A stretch of 59,701 bases of DNA from an uncultured Candidatus Thioglobus sp. (GTDB lineage: Bacteria > Pseudomonadota > Gammaproteobacteria > PS1 > Thioglobaceae), in the NCBI GenBank assembly GCA_910595805.1, contig CAJVCK010000005.1:1-59701 (forward strand), given 5' to 3'. Below the pieces are notes generated by a model, which saw only the letters and a program-made list of their open reading frames with translations, did no database searches and was not told where the DNA came from. Of the stretch, positions 28,783-40,301 are shown piece by piece (within the stretch, counting starts at the first letter, position 1; each line of letters begins with the position of its first letter). The position numbers and the translations under genes are program-made.

Positions 28783-29700
28783 TTATAGTTTATGGTCATA
28801 GATCTCTATGTAAGCGTCTTTTTTTAAACTTTTTACCCAATTTTTGAAATAAGCATTTTGTTTTGCCTTAATAAGTTTTTCTTTAATAATTCTAATACGA
28901 ACACTAATCTTTCTTGTATCAATAATCTTGATAATTCTCCAACCGTTTCCCACTTTAAAAGGTTTAGATACAACACCTTTTTTAAGCTTGTCGACCTCTC
29001 TTTTGAATGCAACTGGAAGCTTATCTATCGTTAGCCAGCTAGACTTGCCACCATCTTTGTATGAAGGGTCTTGAGAATGTAATTTAGCCAAATCTGAAAA
29101 AGAGGCGCCCTTATTGATTTTGGCACTTAGATCGATTAAAAATTGTTTAATTAGTGTGTCTTTAGATTGTAATGGTGAATTAGTTCGATCAATTGAGCTG
29201 ATCGCTATTTGTGCAATTTTAACTTGTTCTTTTAAAGCATTTGAATTTGAATCAGTTGGGGTTTTGGAAAGTTCGGCCTCAATTTCACTTGCTGTTAAAT
29301 ATGTGTCTGCTTTTTTTGAAATCAATTGTTTAAGACCGATTAATGATAATTGATTAGTAATATCTTCAACAATTTCATCAAATTGATTTAAAGATTGTAA
29401 TTGGGCAAGTGTTAGCTTATTTTTTGAGGCAATATCATTGAGAGAATTATTAAGTGAGGCAGTTGTTGGTTCAATGCCGATTTTTTTAATTTCTTGTAGT
29501 TGTAATGTTAAATCGATCTGATGATTAACCAGCTGCATTTTATATTCTTTAGTTGAATCAGGCTTAATATTCTTGCTAATAGTGTCAAAGGTGATTAGGT
29601 CATCATTGACAATGGCGATAATACTATTAGGCGCTGCTAGGGCGTTTAAAGATAAGCTAAGCGATAACGTTAATAAATACTTTATTTGTTTAGTCATCAA
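28783..29700 (-). CDS. surA: Periplasmic chaperone/peptidyl-prolyl isomerase SurA (short)
   Basis: 305 residues with signal peptide (about 1-22), an N-terminal chaperone helix domain beginning IIAIVNDDLITFDTI, one parvulin domain (about 160-255; KIAQIAI, LAKLHSQDPSYKDGGKSSWL, FKVGNGWRIIKI) and a C-terminal helix. E. coli SurA is 428 residues with two parvulin domains; here one is missing. It follows lptD with an 11-base overlap, the classical context. It helps outer-membrane proteins such as LptD to fold. Confidence 0.88.
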   Translation of the reverse strand: MMTKQIKYLLTLSLSLSLNALAAPNSIIAIVNDDLITFDTISKNIKPDSTKEYKMQLVNHQIDLTLQLQEIKKIGIEPTTASLNNSLNDIASKNKLTLAQLQSLNQFDEIVEDITNQLSLIGLKQLISKKADTYLTASEIEAELSKTPTDSNSNALKEQVKIAQIAISSIDRTNSPLQSKDTLIKQFLIDLSAKINKGASFSDLAKLHSQDPSYKDGGKSSWLTIDKLPVAFKREVDKLKKGVVSKPFKVGNGWRIIKIIDTRKISVRIRIIKEKLIKAKQNAYFKNWVKSLKKDAYIEIYDHKL

Positions 29701-31891
29701 GATTGGCTAAATAGTTGGGAATGTTTTTTTCTAAACGTCTGGCAAGTTCTGGCGTGCTTGAGGCTAAGCCTTTAAGTACTAATTCAAATTTAGTAACATG
29801 GTCATAATCATTACCACTTAAATGTTTCTTAAAATGCGCTAAACGTACTGCCCAACAACAAGATTCATAGGCAATACCAGTTGTTTCTTTATTGGTAATT
29901 GAGTCGGTTAATGAGCGATTAATGCCTGCAAAAACATGTATGTTGTTAAAGACTGGATAAGCGCCGTAAAGTTCAACCGATTTATTGCCTTGATCATCAT
30001 GGTGCGCAAGAGTTAAGAACTTTCTAGGATTAAGTAGGTAAGTGATCGCGCTATCACGTTTGTCAAGCTTGCTGGTTTCTGGGTTGTACTGAAATGCATT
30101 ATTAAATGTGTAATCATTAAGTGTGAAATTAGCAGAGGCGAAGATGTCTGAGTATTTTTTTCGATTTACTAAGTCTCCATTAATATCAAAACCTTGATTG
30201 TCAGAAAAGAAAGCCTGAGCTGCTTTTAAGTTAAGATAGGTTTCACCTGTCTCTTCGTCAATAAAGTCTGATTCGAAGCCAATAGTAATATCATTAGCGT
30301 TATTGATTCGGTCGATTCCAGTGAATTTCTGGCCAGAAAAGAGGCTTTCATACGAGTCAGACTTTGCTTCTGAATCAAAAATTGGTAAATTGCTTTGATC
30401 TTTTGTAGGTGTGTAATTATAAGCCAGCCTTGGGGTGAGTGTTTGAATTACATCTCTATCAAATAACCGAGTCTCTCTTTCTAAGAAATATTTGTAGTCA
30501 AGGCTAAATCGAGCGATGCTACGCTCTTGATCATCAACATCATCCATTGAATAATTAGTATTGGAGATGTTTAAGCTTGGTGTTAATGCGTAGGCATTAT
30601 TATCAATAGTCCTTGCAAAGTTCATTTGAGCATGGGTGCGAACACCTGTTTTGTTCGTGGTGGTATTGGAGTTCTTATGTGCAAATTTAGTACTTACGAC
30701 TGATAGATTGACGTTACGTCCACCCAAAGCTTCAATATCTTTAGAAATTGAAATTTCCGGCGCACGTGTATAAGTCTCTTCACCGTTGTTAATCAGTTGT
30801 TTGTTTTCGGAAAATAATGAAAAGCGAAGGTTTCTTTTTTCATCGTCATATATCAAATTAACATGAGAGTCGAGCGAGGTTACAGATGTATTGTTATGCA
30901 CAATCTGATTGAAATATTCTCTATCTGACACCCTGTTAGTGGCAATATTAAGGCTAGCTCTTTTATTCAGCGCCAAATCTAACTTAGAATTTAACAACCA
31001 ACGATCTTTGTTGGTAATATTATCTTTGTATAAATAATGACCGTCAATCTCAAAACGACCGCCATCCCAATTTTCACCATTTGCAATCAATTGACGATAT
31101 TTTCCTTCTAGCGCACTACCTCGACTTGATAATTGATTAAGTGTAAGCAAAAAATCACGATCGGGGGCGATATTAAAATAATAAGGAATTCTAGCCTGGT
31201 AGTTACTATTAGAACTTGAGTTTGAGTCGTTATAAGTACCAAAAGTTGGTGCTAAAAATCCTGAACCTCGACCCTCTAACACCCAGGTGTGATGAGGAGA
31301 ATAGAAAATAGGTATACCAAAGAACTCAACAGTAACATCTTTGGCAACACCTTGGTTGGCAGAGGTATTTAGAGTGATCTTGTCAGCTTTCATGCGCCAA
31401 TCTGTATTTCCCAATGGGCATAGACTATAAGTTGAAGAATCAAACACTTGCTCGATACCATTATTGGTGATCTTTTGTGCTTCGCCGTTAATTTTTGACT
31501 CTGGATAGTGAAACTTAATTTGATCTAAAGTTGTATAAGTAGTGTCATCTTTTTTCTGTACAAAGGCTGTATCGGCAACCATCATCAAATCTCTATCTTG
31601 GAATTTAACATTACCAGTTGCACTTGAAGTTTTGCTAGATTTTTGAATATTGATTCGATCAGCGGCAAGATAATATTTGCTAGAATTAAGGGATACGTTG
31701 CCCGTTAGCAAATAATGATCTTTTTTAGTGATTTCACTTCGATCTGCAACAACATTTAAACTTTCATCAGTAGAAAGCTCTTGTTTTGGAAAGAGCAAGT
31801 TGTTGTCTTGTTGACAACTAAGAACAACGCCTTGAGCGTAGATTGAACCTGATAATAAAACAATCGTAGAAAGAGCTAATTGCTTTTTCAT
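29690..31891 (-). CDS. lptD: LPS-assembly outer-membrane protein LptD
   Basis: 733 residues: signal peptide (about 1-19), an N-terminal LptA-like jellyroll (about 45-150; VVADRSEITKKDHYLLTGNV), and a large outer-membrane beta barrel. The disulfide cysteines are kept: C26, the cysteine in YSLCPLGN, and the adjacent pair in YESCCWAVRLAH. LptD with LptE inserts LPS into the outer leaflet. It leads the lptD-surA-rlmB series and is divergent from hflK. Confidence 0.94.
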   Translation of the reverse strand: MKKQLALSTIVLLSGSIYAQGVVLSCQQDNNLLFPKQELSTDESLNVVADRSEITKKDHYLLTGNVSLNSSKYYLAADRINIQKSSKTSSATGNVKFQDRDLMMVADTAFVQKKDDTTYTTLDQIKFHYPESKINGEAQKITNNGIEQVFDSSTYSLCPLGNTDWRMKADKITLNTSANQGVAKDVTVEFFGIPIFYSPHHTWVLEGRGSGFLAPTFGTYNDSNSSSNSNYQARIPYYFNIAPDRDFLLTLNQLSSRGSALEGKYRQLIANGENWDGGRFEIDGHYLYKDNITNKDRWLLNSKLDLALNKRASLNIATNRVSDREYFNQIVHNNTSVTSLDSHVNLIYDDEKRNLRFSLFSENKQLINNGEETYTRAPEISISKDIEALGGRNVNLSVVSTKFAHKNSNTTTNKTGVRTHAQMNFARTIDNNAYALTPSLNISNTNYSMDDVDDQERSIARFSLDYKYFLERETRLFDRDVIQTLTPRLAYNYTPTKDQSNLPIFDSEAKSDSYESLFSGQKFTGIDRINNANDITIGFESDFIDEETGETYLNLKAAQAFFSDNQGFDINGDLVNRKKYSDIFASANFTLNDYTFNNAFQYNPETSKLDKRDSAITYLLNPRKFLTLAHHDDQGNKSVELYGAYPVFNNIHVFAGINRSLTDSITNKETTGIAYESCCWAVRLAHFKKHLSGNDYDHVTKFELVLKGLASSTPELARRLEKNIPNYLANLDD

Positions 31892-31930
31892 TGCATAACT
31901 TCCCGCATCTAATAAATGCGATTATTTTAA

Positions 31931-31954
31931 CACTATATATTTTATTATATAGTG
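31931..31954. repeat. Perfect inverted repeat between lptD and hflK
   Basis: CACTATATA (31931-31939), spacer TTTTAT, TATATAGTG (31946-31954): nine-base perfect arms in the 192-base divergent intergenic region. It could be an operator or a cruciform; on RNA the stem would be weak because it is AT-rich. No known regulator can be named. Confidence 0.5.
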
Positions 31955-32040
31955 GCATATATTGTTTTATAACAAAGGAAAAGTATTAGATTTAAAACTA
32001 GTAATTCAGCTGTGTATTAGTTTCCTTAATAGGGAATAGT

Positions 32041-32068
32041 TTGGGTAAAATAACTCAGGTTTTATACT
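32041..32068 (+). promoter_or_regulatory. Putative sigma-70 promoter of hflK
   Basis: TTGGGT (32041-32046) and TATACT (32063-32068) are 16 bases apart. The start point near 32075 would leave a very short leader before ATG 32084, so a second promoter further up is possible. A GGAAG stretch at 32073-32077 could act as ribosome site. Confidence 0.4.
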
Positions 32069-32083
32069 ATATGGAAGCAATAA

Positions 32084-33244
32084 ATGGCTTGGAACGATAA
32101 CAATAATCAAAATCCATGGGGTGGGAATGGTCAAACGCCACCGGAGTTAGATGAAGTAATTAAAGATTTTAAAAATAAATTTGGCGGTATCTTCGGTGGC
32201 AAGCCATCTTCAAATTCTAATACACCAAACTTACCTTCAGCAGGCGGCGTTAAATATATTTTCATCTTAGCCTTATTAGTATGGCTTTTATCAGGTATCT
32301 ATATTATTGATCCTGCTGAAAAAGGTGTGGTACTCCGTTTTGGCGCCTTTCAAGAGGAAACTGGCCAAGGACCGCATTGGCATTTACCATATCCGATTGA
32401 AACTTTAAATCGAATTAATGTTGAGCAAATTAGAACTGCTCAAATTGGTTATCGTGATGCTGTCAGTAATCGTCGTGGTGGCAATGTGTCATCTGAGTCG
32501 CTAATGTTAACCAAAGACGAAAACATGATTGATGCCAAATTCGCAGTACAGTACAAAATCAACGATGTGCAAGCATACTTATTCAATGTAGCCAACCCTG
32601 ATATGACACTCCGCCACGTGGTGGAAAGCGCAATTCGTCAGGTTGTAGGTAAAAATACTATGGACTACGTTTTAACAGAAGGTCGTGTGGCAATTGCAGA
32701 TGATATTAAAGAGAAATCTCAAGAGTTGCTGGTTACTTACCAAACAGGTTTGCAAATTACTACAGTTAATATGCAAGATGCGCAACCGCCAGAGCAGGTG
32801 CAAGCATCATTTAGTGATGCGGTAAAAGCGCGTGAAGATAAACAGCGTTTGATCAATGAAGCACAAACTTATGCTAATGACATTTTGCCGAAATCACGTG
32901 GTAAGGCGGCGCGTATGCTTGAAGAAGCTAAAGCATATAAGTCAGAAGTTGTTTCTAAGTCCGAAGGTGAGGCAGCGCGTTTTGAGCAAATTTTAACGGA
33001 ATATGAAAAAGCACCAGTGGTAACGAGAGAGCGTTTGTATCGTGAAACCATGGAAGGTGTGTTGTCTAATACTAGCAAAGTAGTGGTTGATTCAAAAGCC
33101 AACAGTATGATGTACCTTCCAATTGACAAATTAATCGATGCTAAAAAAACACGTACTGAAGTGATTATTCAAGAAGCACAATCGGGCCAATCTGGCCAAA
33201 GTGGCGGTGTTAGAAATGTTTTCCGTAATAGAGAGGTTAGATAA
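32084..33244 (+). CDS. hflK: FtsH protease modulator HflK
   Basis: 386 residues. Cytosolic glycine- and asparagine-rich N-terminus (NDNNNQNPWGGNGQTPPELDE), one transmembrane helix (about 58-76), then a periplasmic SPFH/band-7 domain and a long alpha-helical region. It forms a cage with HflC around FtsH. Start ATG 32084 matches the family N-terminus MAWN. Its stop shares a base with the hflC start (TAATG). Confidence 0.96.
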   Translation: MAWNDNNNQNPWGGNGQTPPELDEVIKDFKNKFGGIFGGKPSSNSNTPNLPSAGGVKYIFILALLVWLLSGIYIIDPAEKGVVLRFGAFQEETGQGPHWHLPYPIETLNRINVEQIRTAQIGYRDAVSNRRGGNVSSESLMLTKDENMIDAKFAVQYKINDVQAYLFNVANPDMTLRHVVESAIRQVVGKNTMDYVLTEGRVAIADDIKEKSQELLVTYQTGLQITTVNMQDAQPPEQVQASFSDAVKAREDKQRLINEAQTYANDILPKSRGKAARMLEEAKAYKSEVVSKSEGEAARFEQILTEYEKAPVVTRERLYRETMEGVLSNTSKVVVDSKANSMMYLPIDKLIDAKKTRTEVIIQEAQSGQSGQSGGVRNVFRNREVR

Positions 33245-34101
33245 TGCAAAAAATATTTATAGTCATTGTTGCAGCTTTATTCTTGGTATTGAGCTCGGCG
33301 CTATACACAGTTGACGAGACCCAAACAGCCATCAAACTACGCTTAGGTGAAATTGTGACGGTTGAAGACAAGCCAGGTTTGAAATTTAAAATGCCGTTTG
33401 TGAATAACGTAGTCAAGTTTGACAATCGTATCCAAACACTCGATGCTCCAGCAGAGCGTTTCTTAACGGGTGAGAAGAAAAACGTAATCGTGGATTCATA
33501 CGTCAAATGGCGTATTGTTGATGCTGAGCAGTTTTATATATCAACGGGTGGCAATATAGCCAGAACCAATAATCGATTGGCACAGATTATTAAAACTGGT
33601 CTTAAGAGTGAATTCTCTAAGCGCACCATTGCAGATGTAGTCTCAGGAGAGCGGAGCGAGATTATGTCCAACATTCTTGAGCTTGCTAATAAAGACATTG
33701 GTGAATTTGGTATTAAAATCATTGATGTACGTATTAAGCGTATTGATTTATCTCAAGAAGTGTCAAATTCAGTCTATCGTCGTATGCAGGCAGAGCGTCA
33801 TAGAGTTGCAAAGGATTTTAGATCAAAGGGTGCTGAAGAAGCTGAGATCATTAGAGCGGCAGCTGATAAAGAACGTACTATTATCTTAGCAAATGCTTAT
33901 CGTGATTCTGAGAAGATTCGAGGTGAGGGTGATGCGGTTTCTGCTAATAACTATGCACAAGCCTACAATCAAAATGTAGACTTTTATTCGTTTTATCGTT
34001 CATTAGAGTCGTATAAAAAATCGTTTAGTCAACAGAATGATATTATGGTGTTAAATCCAAATACGGAGTTTTTCCGTCACTTTAACCCAGAAGTTAAATA
34101 G
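33244..34101 (+). CDS. hflC: FtsH protease modulator HflC
   Basis: 285 residues: one N-terminal membrane helix (about 4-22), then an SPFH domain beginning YTVDETQTAIKLRLGEIV and helices with RMQAERHRVAKDFRSKGAEEAE. It partners HflK. The C-terminus NTEFFRHFNPEVK resembles the E. coli end. It is followed after 16 bases by hisZ, a gene order seen in many gamma- and betaproteobacteria. Confidence 0.96.
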   Translation: MQKIFIVIVAALFLVLSSALYTVDETQTAIKLRLGEIVTVEDKPGLKFKMPFVNNVVKFDNRIQTLDAPAERFLTGEKKNVIVDSYVKWRIVDAEQFYISTGGNIARTNNRLAQIIKTGLKSEFSKRTIADVVSGERSEIMSNILELANKDIGEFGIKIIDVRIKRIDLSQEVSNSVYRRMQAERHRVAKDFRSKGAEEAEIIRAAADKERTIILANAYRDSEKIRGEGDAVSANNYAQAYNQNVDFYSFYRSLESYKKSFSQQNDIMVLNPNTEFFRHFNPEVK

Positions 34102-34117
34102 ATTAAATATAATTGAT

Positions 34118-35071
34118 ATGAGTACTTGGCAATTACCTGAAGGCATTGACGAACTGACCGGTACAGAGGCGTTAGCGTTTGAATCGGTGCGTCGCCAACT
34201 TTTAGATTTATATACAGAAAAAGGCTTTGGTTTAGTAATTCCACCGATGGTTGAATATATTGAATCTTTGTTGTTAACCTCAGATTCAGTTGATGAAAAA
34301 ACCTTTAAATTTCTAGATGCTGCTAGCGGTAAGATGCTTGGTGTGCATGCTGATATCACCCCACAAATTGCTCGTATTGATGCAAAGCGTGACAGTGATC
34401 AGGTTGAGAAGTATTGTTATGTAAATACTATCTTACAAACTAAAGCCGATGATTTTTATGCCTCTCGTTCGCCAATTCAGGCAGGCGCTGAGCTGTATGG
34501 CTCAGCCAAAATTTCAGCAGATGTTGAGGTAATTGAGCTAATGCTTGAAAGCTTAAACTTATTATCAATTGACTCAATTGTGCTTAGCTTGGGCAATGTG
34601 GCAATTTTCAATAATTTAATCGAGCAAGAAAATTTAACAAACGATCAAGTTAATAATTTAAGGCAAATTTTTGCTAGACGCTCAACACCAGATTTGACTG
34701 AATTTTTAAATAAAACCACATTAAATAATTCAAACAAGTTTAGTGAGTTGATGAAGCTCGAAGGCGAGGTAGATATTTTAGATAAGGCTTTAGAGGTTTT
34801 TAATGATCTTCCAAGTGCCAAATCAGCTATTGAAGATTTAATTAAAATTAGCGATCAGTTGAAGACAGATAACGTTAAAGTGGTGATTGATCTAGCTGAG
34901 TTGAAAGCCTATGAGTATCACACTGGCGTTGTCTTCTCTGCTTATAACGAGCATTATTCAAAAGCTATAGCTCAGGGTGGCCGTTACAATGGCTTGAGCG
35001 CTTCATTTGGGCAATCGCGTGCTGCAACCGGTTTTTCGTTTGATTTAAAATTTTTATCTCAAACAAAATAA
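34118..35071 (+). CDS. hisZ: ATP phosphoribosyltransferase regulatory subunit HisZ (short)
   Basis: 317 residues of class II synthetase-like fold without catalytic aminoacylation motifs: WQLPEGIDELTGTEALAFESVR, the HADITPQIARIDAKR segment and the late GGRYNGLSASFG. HisZ pairs with the short form of HisG to make the first histidine enzyme. HisZ is usually about 380-400 residues; this one lacks some C-terminal length. It stands between hflC and purA, as in many proteobacteria. hisG is not in the window. Confidence 0.9.
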   Translation: MSTWQLPEGIDELTGTEALAFESVRRQLLDLYTEKGFGLVIPPMVEYIESLLLTSDSVDEKTFKFLDAASGKMLGVHADITPQIARIDAKRDSDQVEKYCYVNTILQTKADDFYASRSPIQAGAELYGSAKISADVEVIELMLESLNLLSIDSIVLSLGNVAIFNNLIEQENLTNDQVNNLRQIFARRSTPDLTEFLNKTTLNNSNKFSELMKLEGEVDILDKALEVFNDLPSAKSAIEDLIKISDQLKTDNVKVVIDLAELKAYEYHTGVVFSAYNEHYSKAIAQGGRYNGLSASFGQSRAATGFSFDLKFLSQTK

Positions 35072-35081
35072 TATAAATTAG

Positions 35082-36415
<1,334 letters not shown>

Positions 36416-36416
<1 letters not shown>

Positions 36417-38533
36417 TGACTGATCCACACCAGAAGAGAGAATCGGAAAAATATGATAACCCGATTCCATCAAGGGAGTATATTCTTGAATTTATTAAAG
36501 AAAAACCTTTGAATAAATTTGATCTATACGATTTATTAAAAGTTGACGGCAAACAAAAAAAGCCACTAACTCACCGCTTAAAAGCCATGGTTCGTGATCA
36601 GCAACTTAGCTGCGATCGAGAGGGTGTATTTAGTATTTTCAGCGGTAAAAGTGGAATAATGATAGGTACAGTGATTGCCAACCCTAAAGGTTTTGGCTTT
36701 ATCAAACTAGAGGAAGGAGGTAAGGATTTACGTCTTTCTTCAAAAGAAATGCAGCTGGTCTTTCATGGTGACAAGGTTAAAGCTCGCCTGCTTAATCAAC
36801 GTGGCGATGCACAAATTGTTAAAGTCATTGAAAGTATTAAAACCGTTGTGGGTCGTTTACACCTAGACCAGGATGATGCTTACGTTGTTGTAGATGATAA
36901 ACGCATTCGTAACAAGATCAATATTTCTGAAGTGACTGAAGACAACACCGATGAGCAAATCGTTATTGTTGAGATTATAAAATCACCAACATTCAAAAGT
37001 CTAGCGGTTGGTAAGATTACCCAAATTTTAGGCAACTATATGGATGAGGGTGTAGAAACTGATTCTGCACTTTATCGTAATGGCATCCCGGTTGATTTTT
37101 CAGAGGAAGCGCTAGCACAAACAGCTAAATTACCAACAGTAGTAACCGATGAAGACAAAGAGGGCCGTATCAATATTACTGATATGAAGCTTGTCACTAT
37201 TGATGGCGAAGATTCACGTGATTTTGATGATGCTGTTTACGCTGAACCAACCAAAAATGGCTGGAAACTAGTTGTAGCTATTGCTGATGTCTCACACTAT
37301 GTGAAAGAAGGTTCAGATCTTGATAAGGATGCGATTGATCGGGGTAATTCAGTGTATTTCCCACGACGTGTTGTACCCATGTTGCCTGAGGCTTTATCAA
37401 ATGGATTGTGTTCAATCAATCCAGACGTTGAGCGTTTGTGCATGACTTGTGAGATGAATATTGACTCTGAAGGTAATTTAATTGATTATAAATTCTACCC
37501 AGCAGTTATGCTATCCCACGCGCGTTTGACTTATACCAAAGTTAGTCAAATCTTAGAACATCATGACCAGGCATTAACCAATGAATACGCACCGGTGTTA
37601 GACAATCTAAATACCTTGTATGATTTATATAAAACACTTAAAGCAGCTAGAACCAAGCGTGGCGTAATGGATTTTGATCGTATTGAGTCACAAATCTTAT
37701 TTAATGATAATGGGAAGATTGATGATATTGTTGCCCGTTCTCGTAACGATGCGCACAAGCTTATTGAAGAATGCATGCTGATGGCTAACCAAGCCACAGC
37801 CAAGTTCTTGGCGCACAATGAAGAAGACTTCCTTTACCGAACCCACCCTAAGCCTACGGCTGAAAAAGTAGAAACAACTCGTCAGTTTTTAACGGCAATT
37901 GGTTTAACACTTGAGGGTGGCGTACAACCTGAATCAAAACACTTTGCTAAAGTATTGGAAGATGCTAAAGGCCGTGATGATGAAAACATTATTAAAACTG
38001 TTGTGCTTCGCACTATGAAGCAAGCTGTATATACGCCTGCAAATGAAGGTCACTTTGGCTTAGCATTTGACGACTATACGCATTTCACTTCACCAATTAG
38101 AAGATACCCTGATCTATTAGTGCACCGTGCTATTAACCGTGTCCTTGATAAAAAGAAAAGAAAACCAAGTAAAAAAATGGTGGAAACTGGCACACATTTA
38201 TCAGTGACAGAGCGTAGAGCAGATGACGCCTCACGTGATGTAGAGCAATGGCTTAAGTGTGAATACATGCGTGACAAAGTTGGAGATACCTTTAACGGTG
38301 TAATCTCTGGCGTGGCAGGTTTCGGCATCTTTATTGAGCTTACCGATGTGTTTGTTGAAGGCATGATCGCCATGCGTGACATGAAAGATGATTACTATAT
38401 TTTTGATGATGTTCATCATCAACTTAAGGGTGAACGTACAGGAAGAACTTTTCAACTTGGTGATACCATTAAGATTCAAGTCGCTTCTGTTAGCCTAGAT
38501 GATCGGCAGATGGTTTTTACCCCAGCTGATTAA
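36416..38533 (+). CDS. rnr: Ribonuclease R
   Basis: 705 residues: N-terminal winged-helix segment (about 20-70), cold-shock domains, RNB catalytic domain with DGEDSRDFDDAVYAE supplying catalytic aspartates near 270, and a C-terminal S1 domain (GDTFNGVISGVAGFGIFIEL). E. coli RNase R is 813 residues; the long basic tail behind S1 is missing here. It degrades structured RNA 3' to 5'. It is closed by the terminator at 38546-38568. Confidence 0.94.
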
Positions 38534-38538
38534 AAATT

Positions 38539-38568
38539 AAAAAAAGGAGGCGAAAGCCTCCTTTTTTT
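38539..38568. terminator. Strong bidirectional terminator (rnr/ilvD)
   Basis: Stem GGAGGC (38546-38551), loop GAAA, GCCTCC (38556-38561), with seven A before and seven T after. It works in both directions, ending rnr on the plus strand and ilvD on the minus strand. Confidence 0.93.
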
Positions 38569-38589
38569 AATTTGTTCAATTTTTTAAGG

Positions 38590-40257
38590 TTAATCAGTCA
38601 CAGCACCTTCGGAGGCAGACTTAGCGAGTTTGGCAAATTTAGCCAATACACCTTTGGTGTAGTTTGGCTCTGGTTGCACCCAGTGTGATAATCGCTCGTC
38701 AATGATTGATTGATCAACCATTAATTCTAATACGTTATTTTCAGCATCGATTAAGATCTCGTCACCATCCTCAACTACGGCTAAAACACCACCTTTAAAA
38801 GCTTCTGGGGTGATGTGACCCACAACAAAACCGTGCGTACCGCCTGAGAAACGACCGTCAGTAATTAGGGCTACTTCACCACCAAGACCTTTACCCATAA
38901 CGGCAGAAGTAGGGGCAAGCATTTCACGCATGCCAGGGCCACCGGCAGGGCCTTCATAACGAATAACAATGATATCACCAGCCTCGATTTTGTCATTCAA
39001 GATAGCTTCAAGCGCCTCTTCTTCTCGACCATAACACTTGGCTTTTCCCCTAAAACTTAAACCCTCTTTACCAGTAATTTTGGCAACCGCGCCTTCTGAA
39101 GCTAAATTACCTCTTAATATTCTAAGGTGAGAATCTTTCTTAATTGGGTTGTCTAGAGCCCTAATAATTTCTTGAGAGTCTGCATACGGCTCAACATCTT
39201 TTAGGTTCTCAGCCATAGTTTTGCCTGTAACTGTCATACAGTCGCCGTGTAATAATCCTGCATCTAAAAGCATTTTCATTAGTGGTAATGTGCCACCAAT
39301 CTCAACCAATTCACTCATCATATACTTTCCTGATGGTTTTAGATCTGCTAGAACAGGAACATTTTTACCAATACGGGTGAAGTCGTCAATGCTTAGATCC
39401 TTAACGCCTGCAGCATCAGCCATCGCTATCATATGTAAGACTGCGTTGGTTGATCCGCCCAAGGCGATAATAATAGTAATAGCATTTTCAAAAGCCTTTA
39501 ACGTCATAATATCGCGAGGCTTAATGTCTTTTTCGAGTAAGTTGAGTACAGCCTCACCTGCACGTACACAGTCATTATTTTTATCAGCAGAAACTGCATC
39601 TTGTGCAGAAGAGTTTGGCAAACTCATACCTAGTGCTTCAATAGCAGAGGACATAGTGTTAGCAGTATACATACCACCACAAGAGCCCGGTCCAGGAATC
39701 GCAGTCGATTCAATGGTTTCTAATTCAATGTCATTAATAGCATTATTGGCATACTCACCAACAGCTTCAAAGACACTAACGATATCGGTGTGATTTTTAC
39801 CGGGTTGGATTGTGCCACCATAAACAAAAATACCTGGGCGATTTAAGCGTGCAAGACCAATTACACAGCCCGGCATATTCTTATCGCAACCACCGATAGC
39901 TACAACACCATCAAAGCCCTGGCAGCCAACAACTGTTTCTATAGAGTCAGCAATTACCTCACGAGAAACTAAAGAGTATTTCATGCCTTCAGAGCCCATA
40001 GAAATGCCATCTGAAATAGTAATTGTATTAAAAATAACACCTTTTCCACCAGCGCTATTAACCCCTTTTTCAGCTTCATCGGCTAATTTATTGATATGCA
40101 TATTACAAGGTGTTACCATTGACCAAGTTGAAGCAATACCAACTTGTGGCTTAGAAAAGTCTTCCTTTTCAAAACCGACTGGATAAAGCATTGCACGACT
40201 TGGTGCGCGCTCGTAACCATCAACAACTTGAGAGGAGTATTTTCTTGTATTAGACAT
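38590..40257 (-). CDS. ilvD: Dihydroxy-acid dehydratase
   Basis: 555-residue iron-sulfur enzyme of branched-chain amino acid synthesis. Cluster cysteines lie in GCDKNMPGC and [15 protein letters not shown]-terminal [19 protein letters not shown] binds substrate. The length suits the form common in bacteria with [2Fe-2S] or [4Fe-4S] clusters. It is convergent with rnr and divergent from the acetyltransferase gene 44 bases away. Confidence 0.97.
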   Translation of the reverse strand: MSNTRKYSSQVVDGYERAPSRAMLYPVGFEKEDFSKPQVGIASTWSMVTPCNMHINKLADEAEKGVNSAGGKGVIFNTITISDGISMGSEGMKYSLVSREVIADSIETVVGCQGFDGVVAIGGCDKNMPGCVIGLARLNRPGIFVYGGTIQPGKNHTDIVSVFEAVGEYANNAINDIELETIESTAIPGPGSCGGMYTANTMSSAIEALGMSLPNSSAQDAVSADKNNDCVRAGEAVLNLLEKDIKPRDIMTLKAFENAITIIIALGGSTNAVLHMIAMADAAGVKDLSIDDFTRIGKNVPVLADLKPSGKYMMSELVEIGGTLPLMKMLLDAGLLHGDCMTVTGKTMAENLKDVEPYADSQEIIRALDNPIKKDSHLRILRGNLASEGAVAKITGKEGLSFRGKAKCYGREEEALEAILNDKIEAGDIIVIRYEGPAGGPGMREMLAPTSAVMGKGLGGEVALITDGRFSGGTHGFVVGHITPEAFKGGVLAVVEDGDEILIDAENNVLELMVDQSIIDERLSHWVQPEPNYTKGVLAKFAKLAKSASEGAVTD

Positions 40258-40301
40258 AATATATTTCGTTTACTAAAAACATCAAATTTTAGACTAAAAT
40301 A

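Noticed and set aside
39221..39793. 190-residue plus-strand frame inside ilvD
   Set aside because: It is antisense to a highly conserved gene and shows no recognisable domain.
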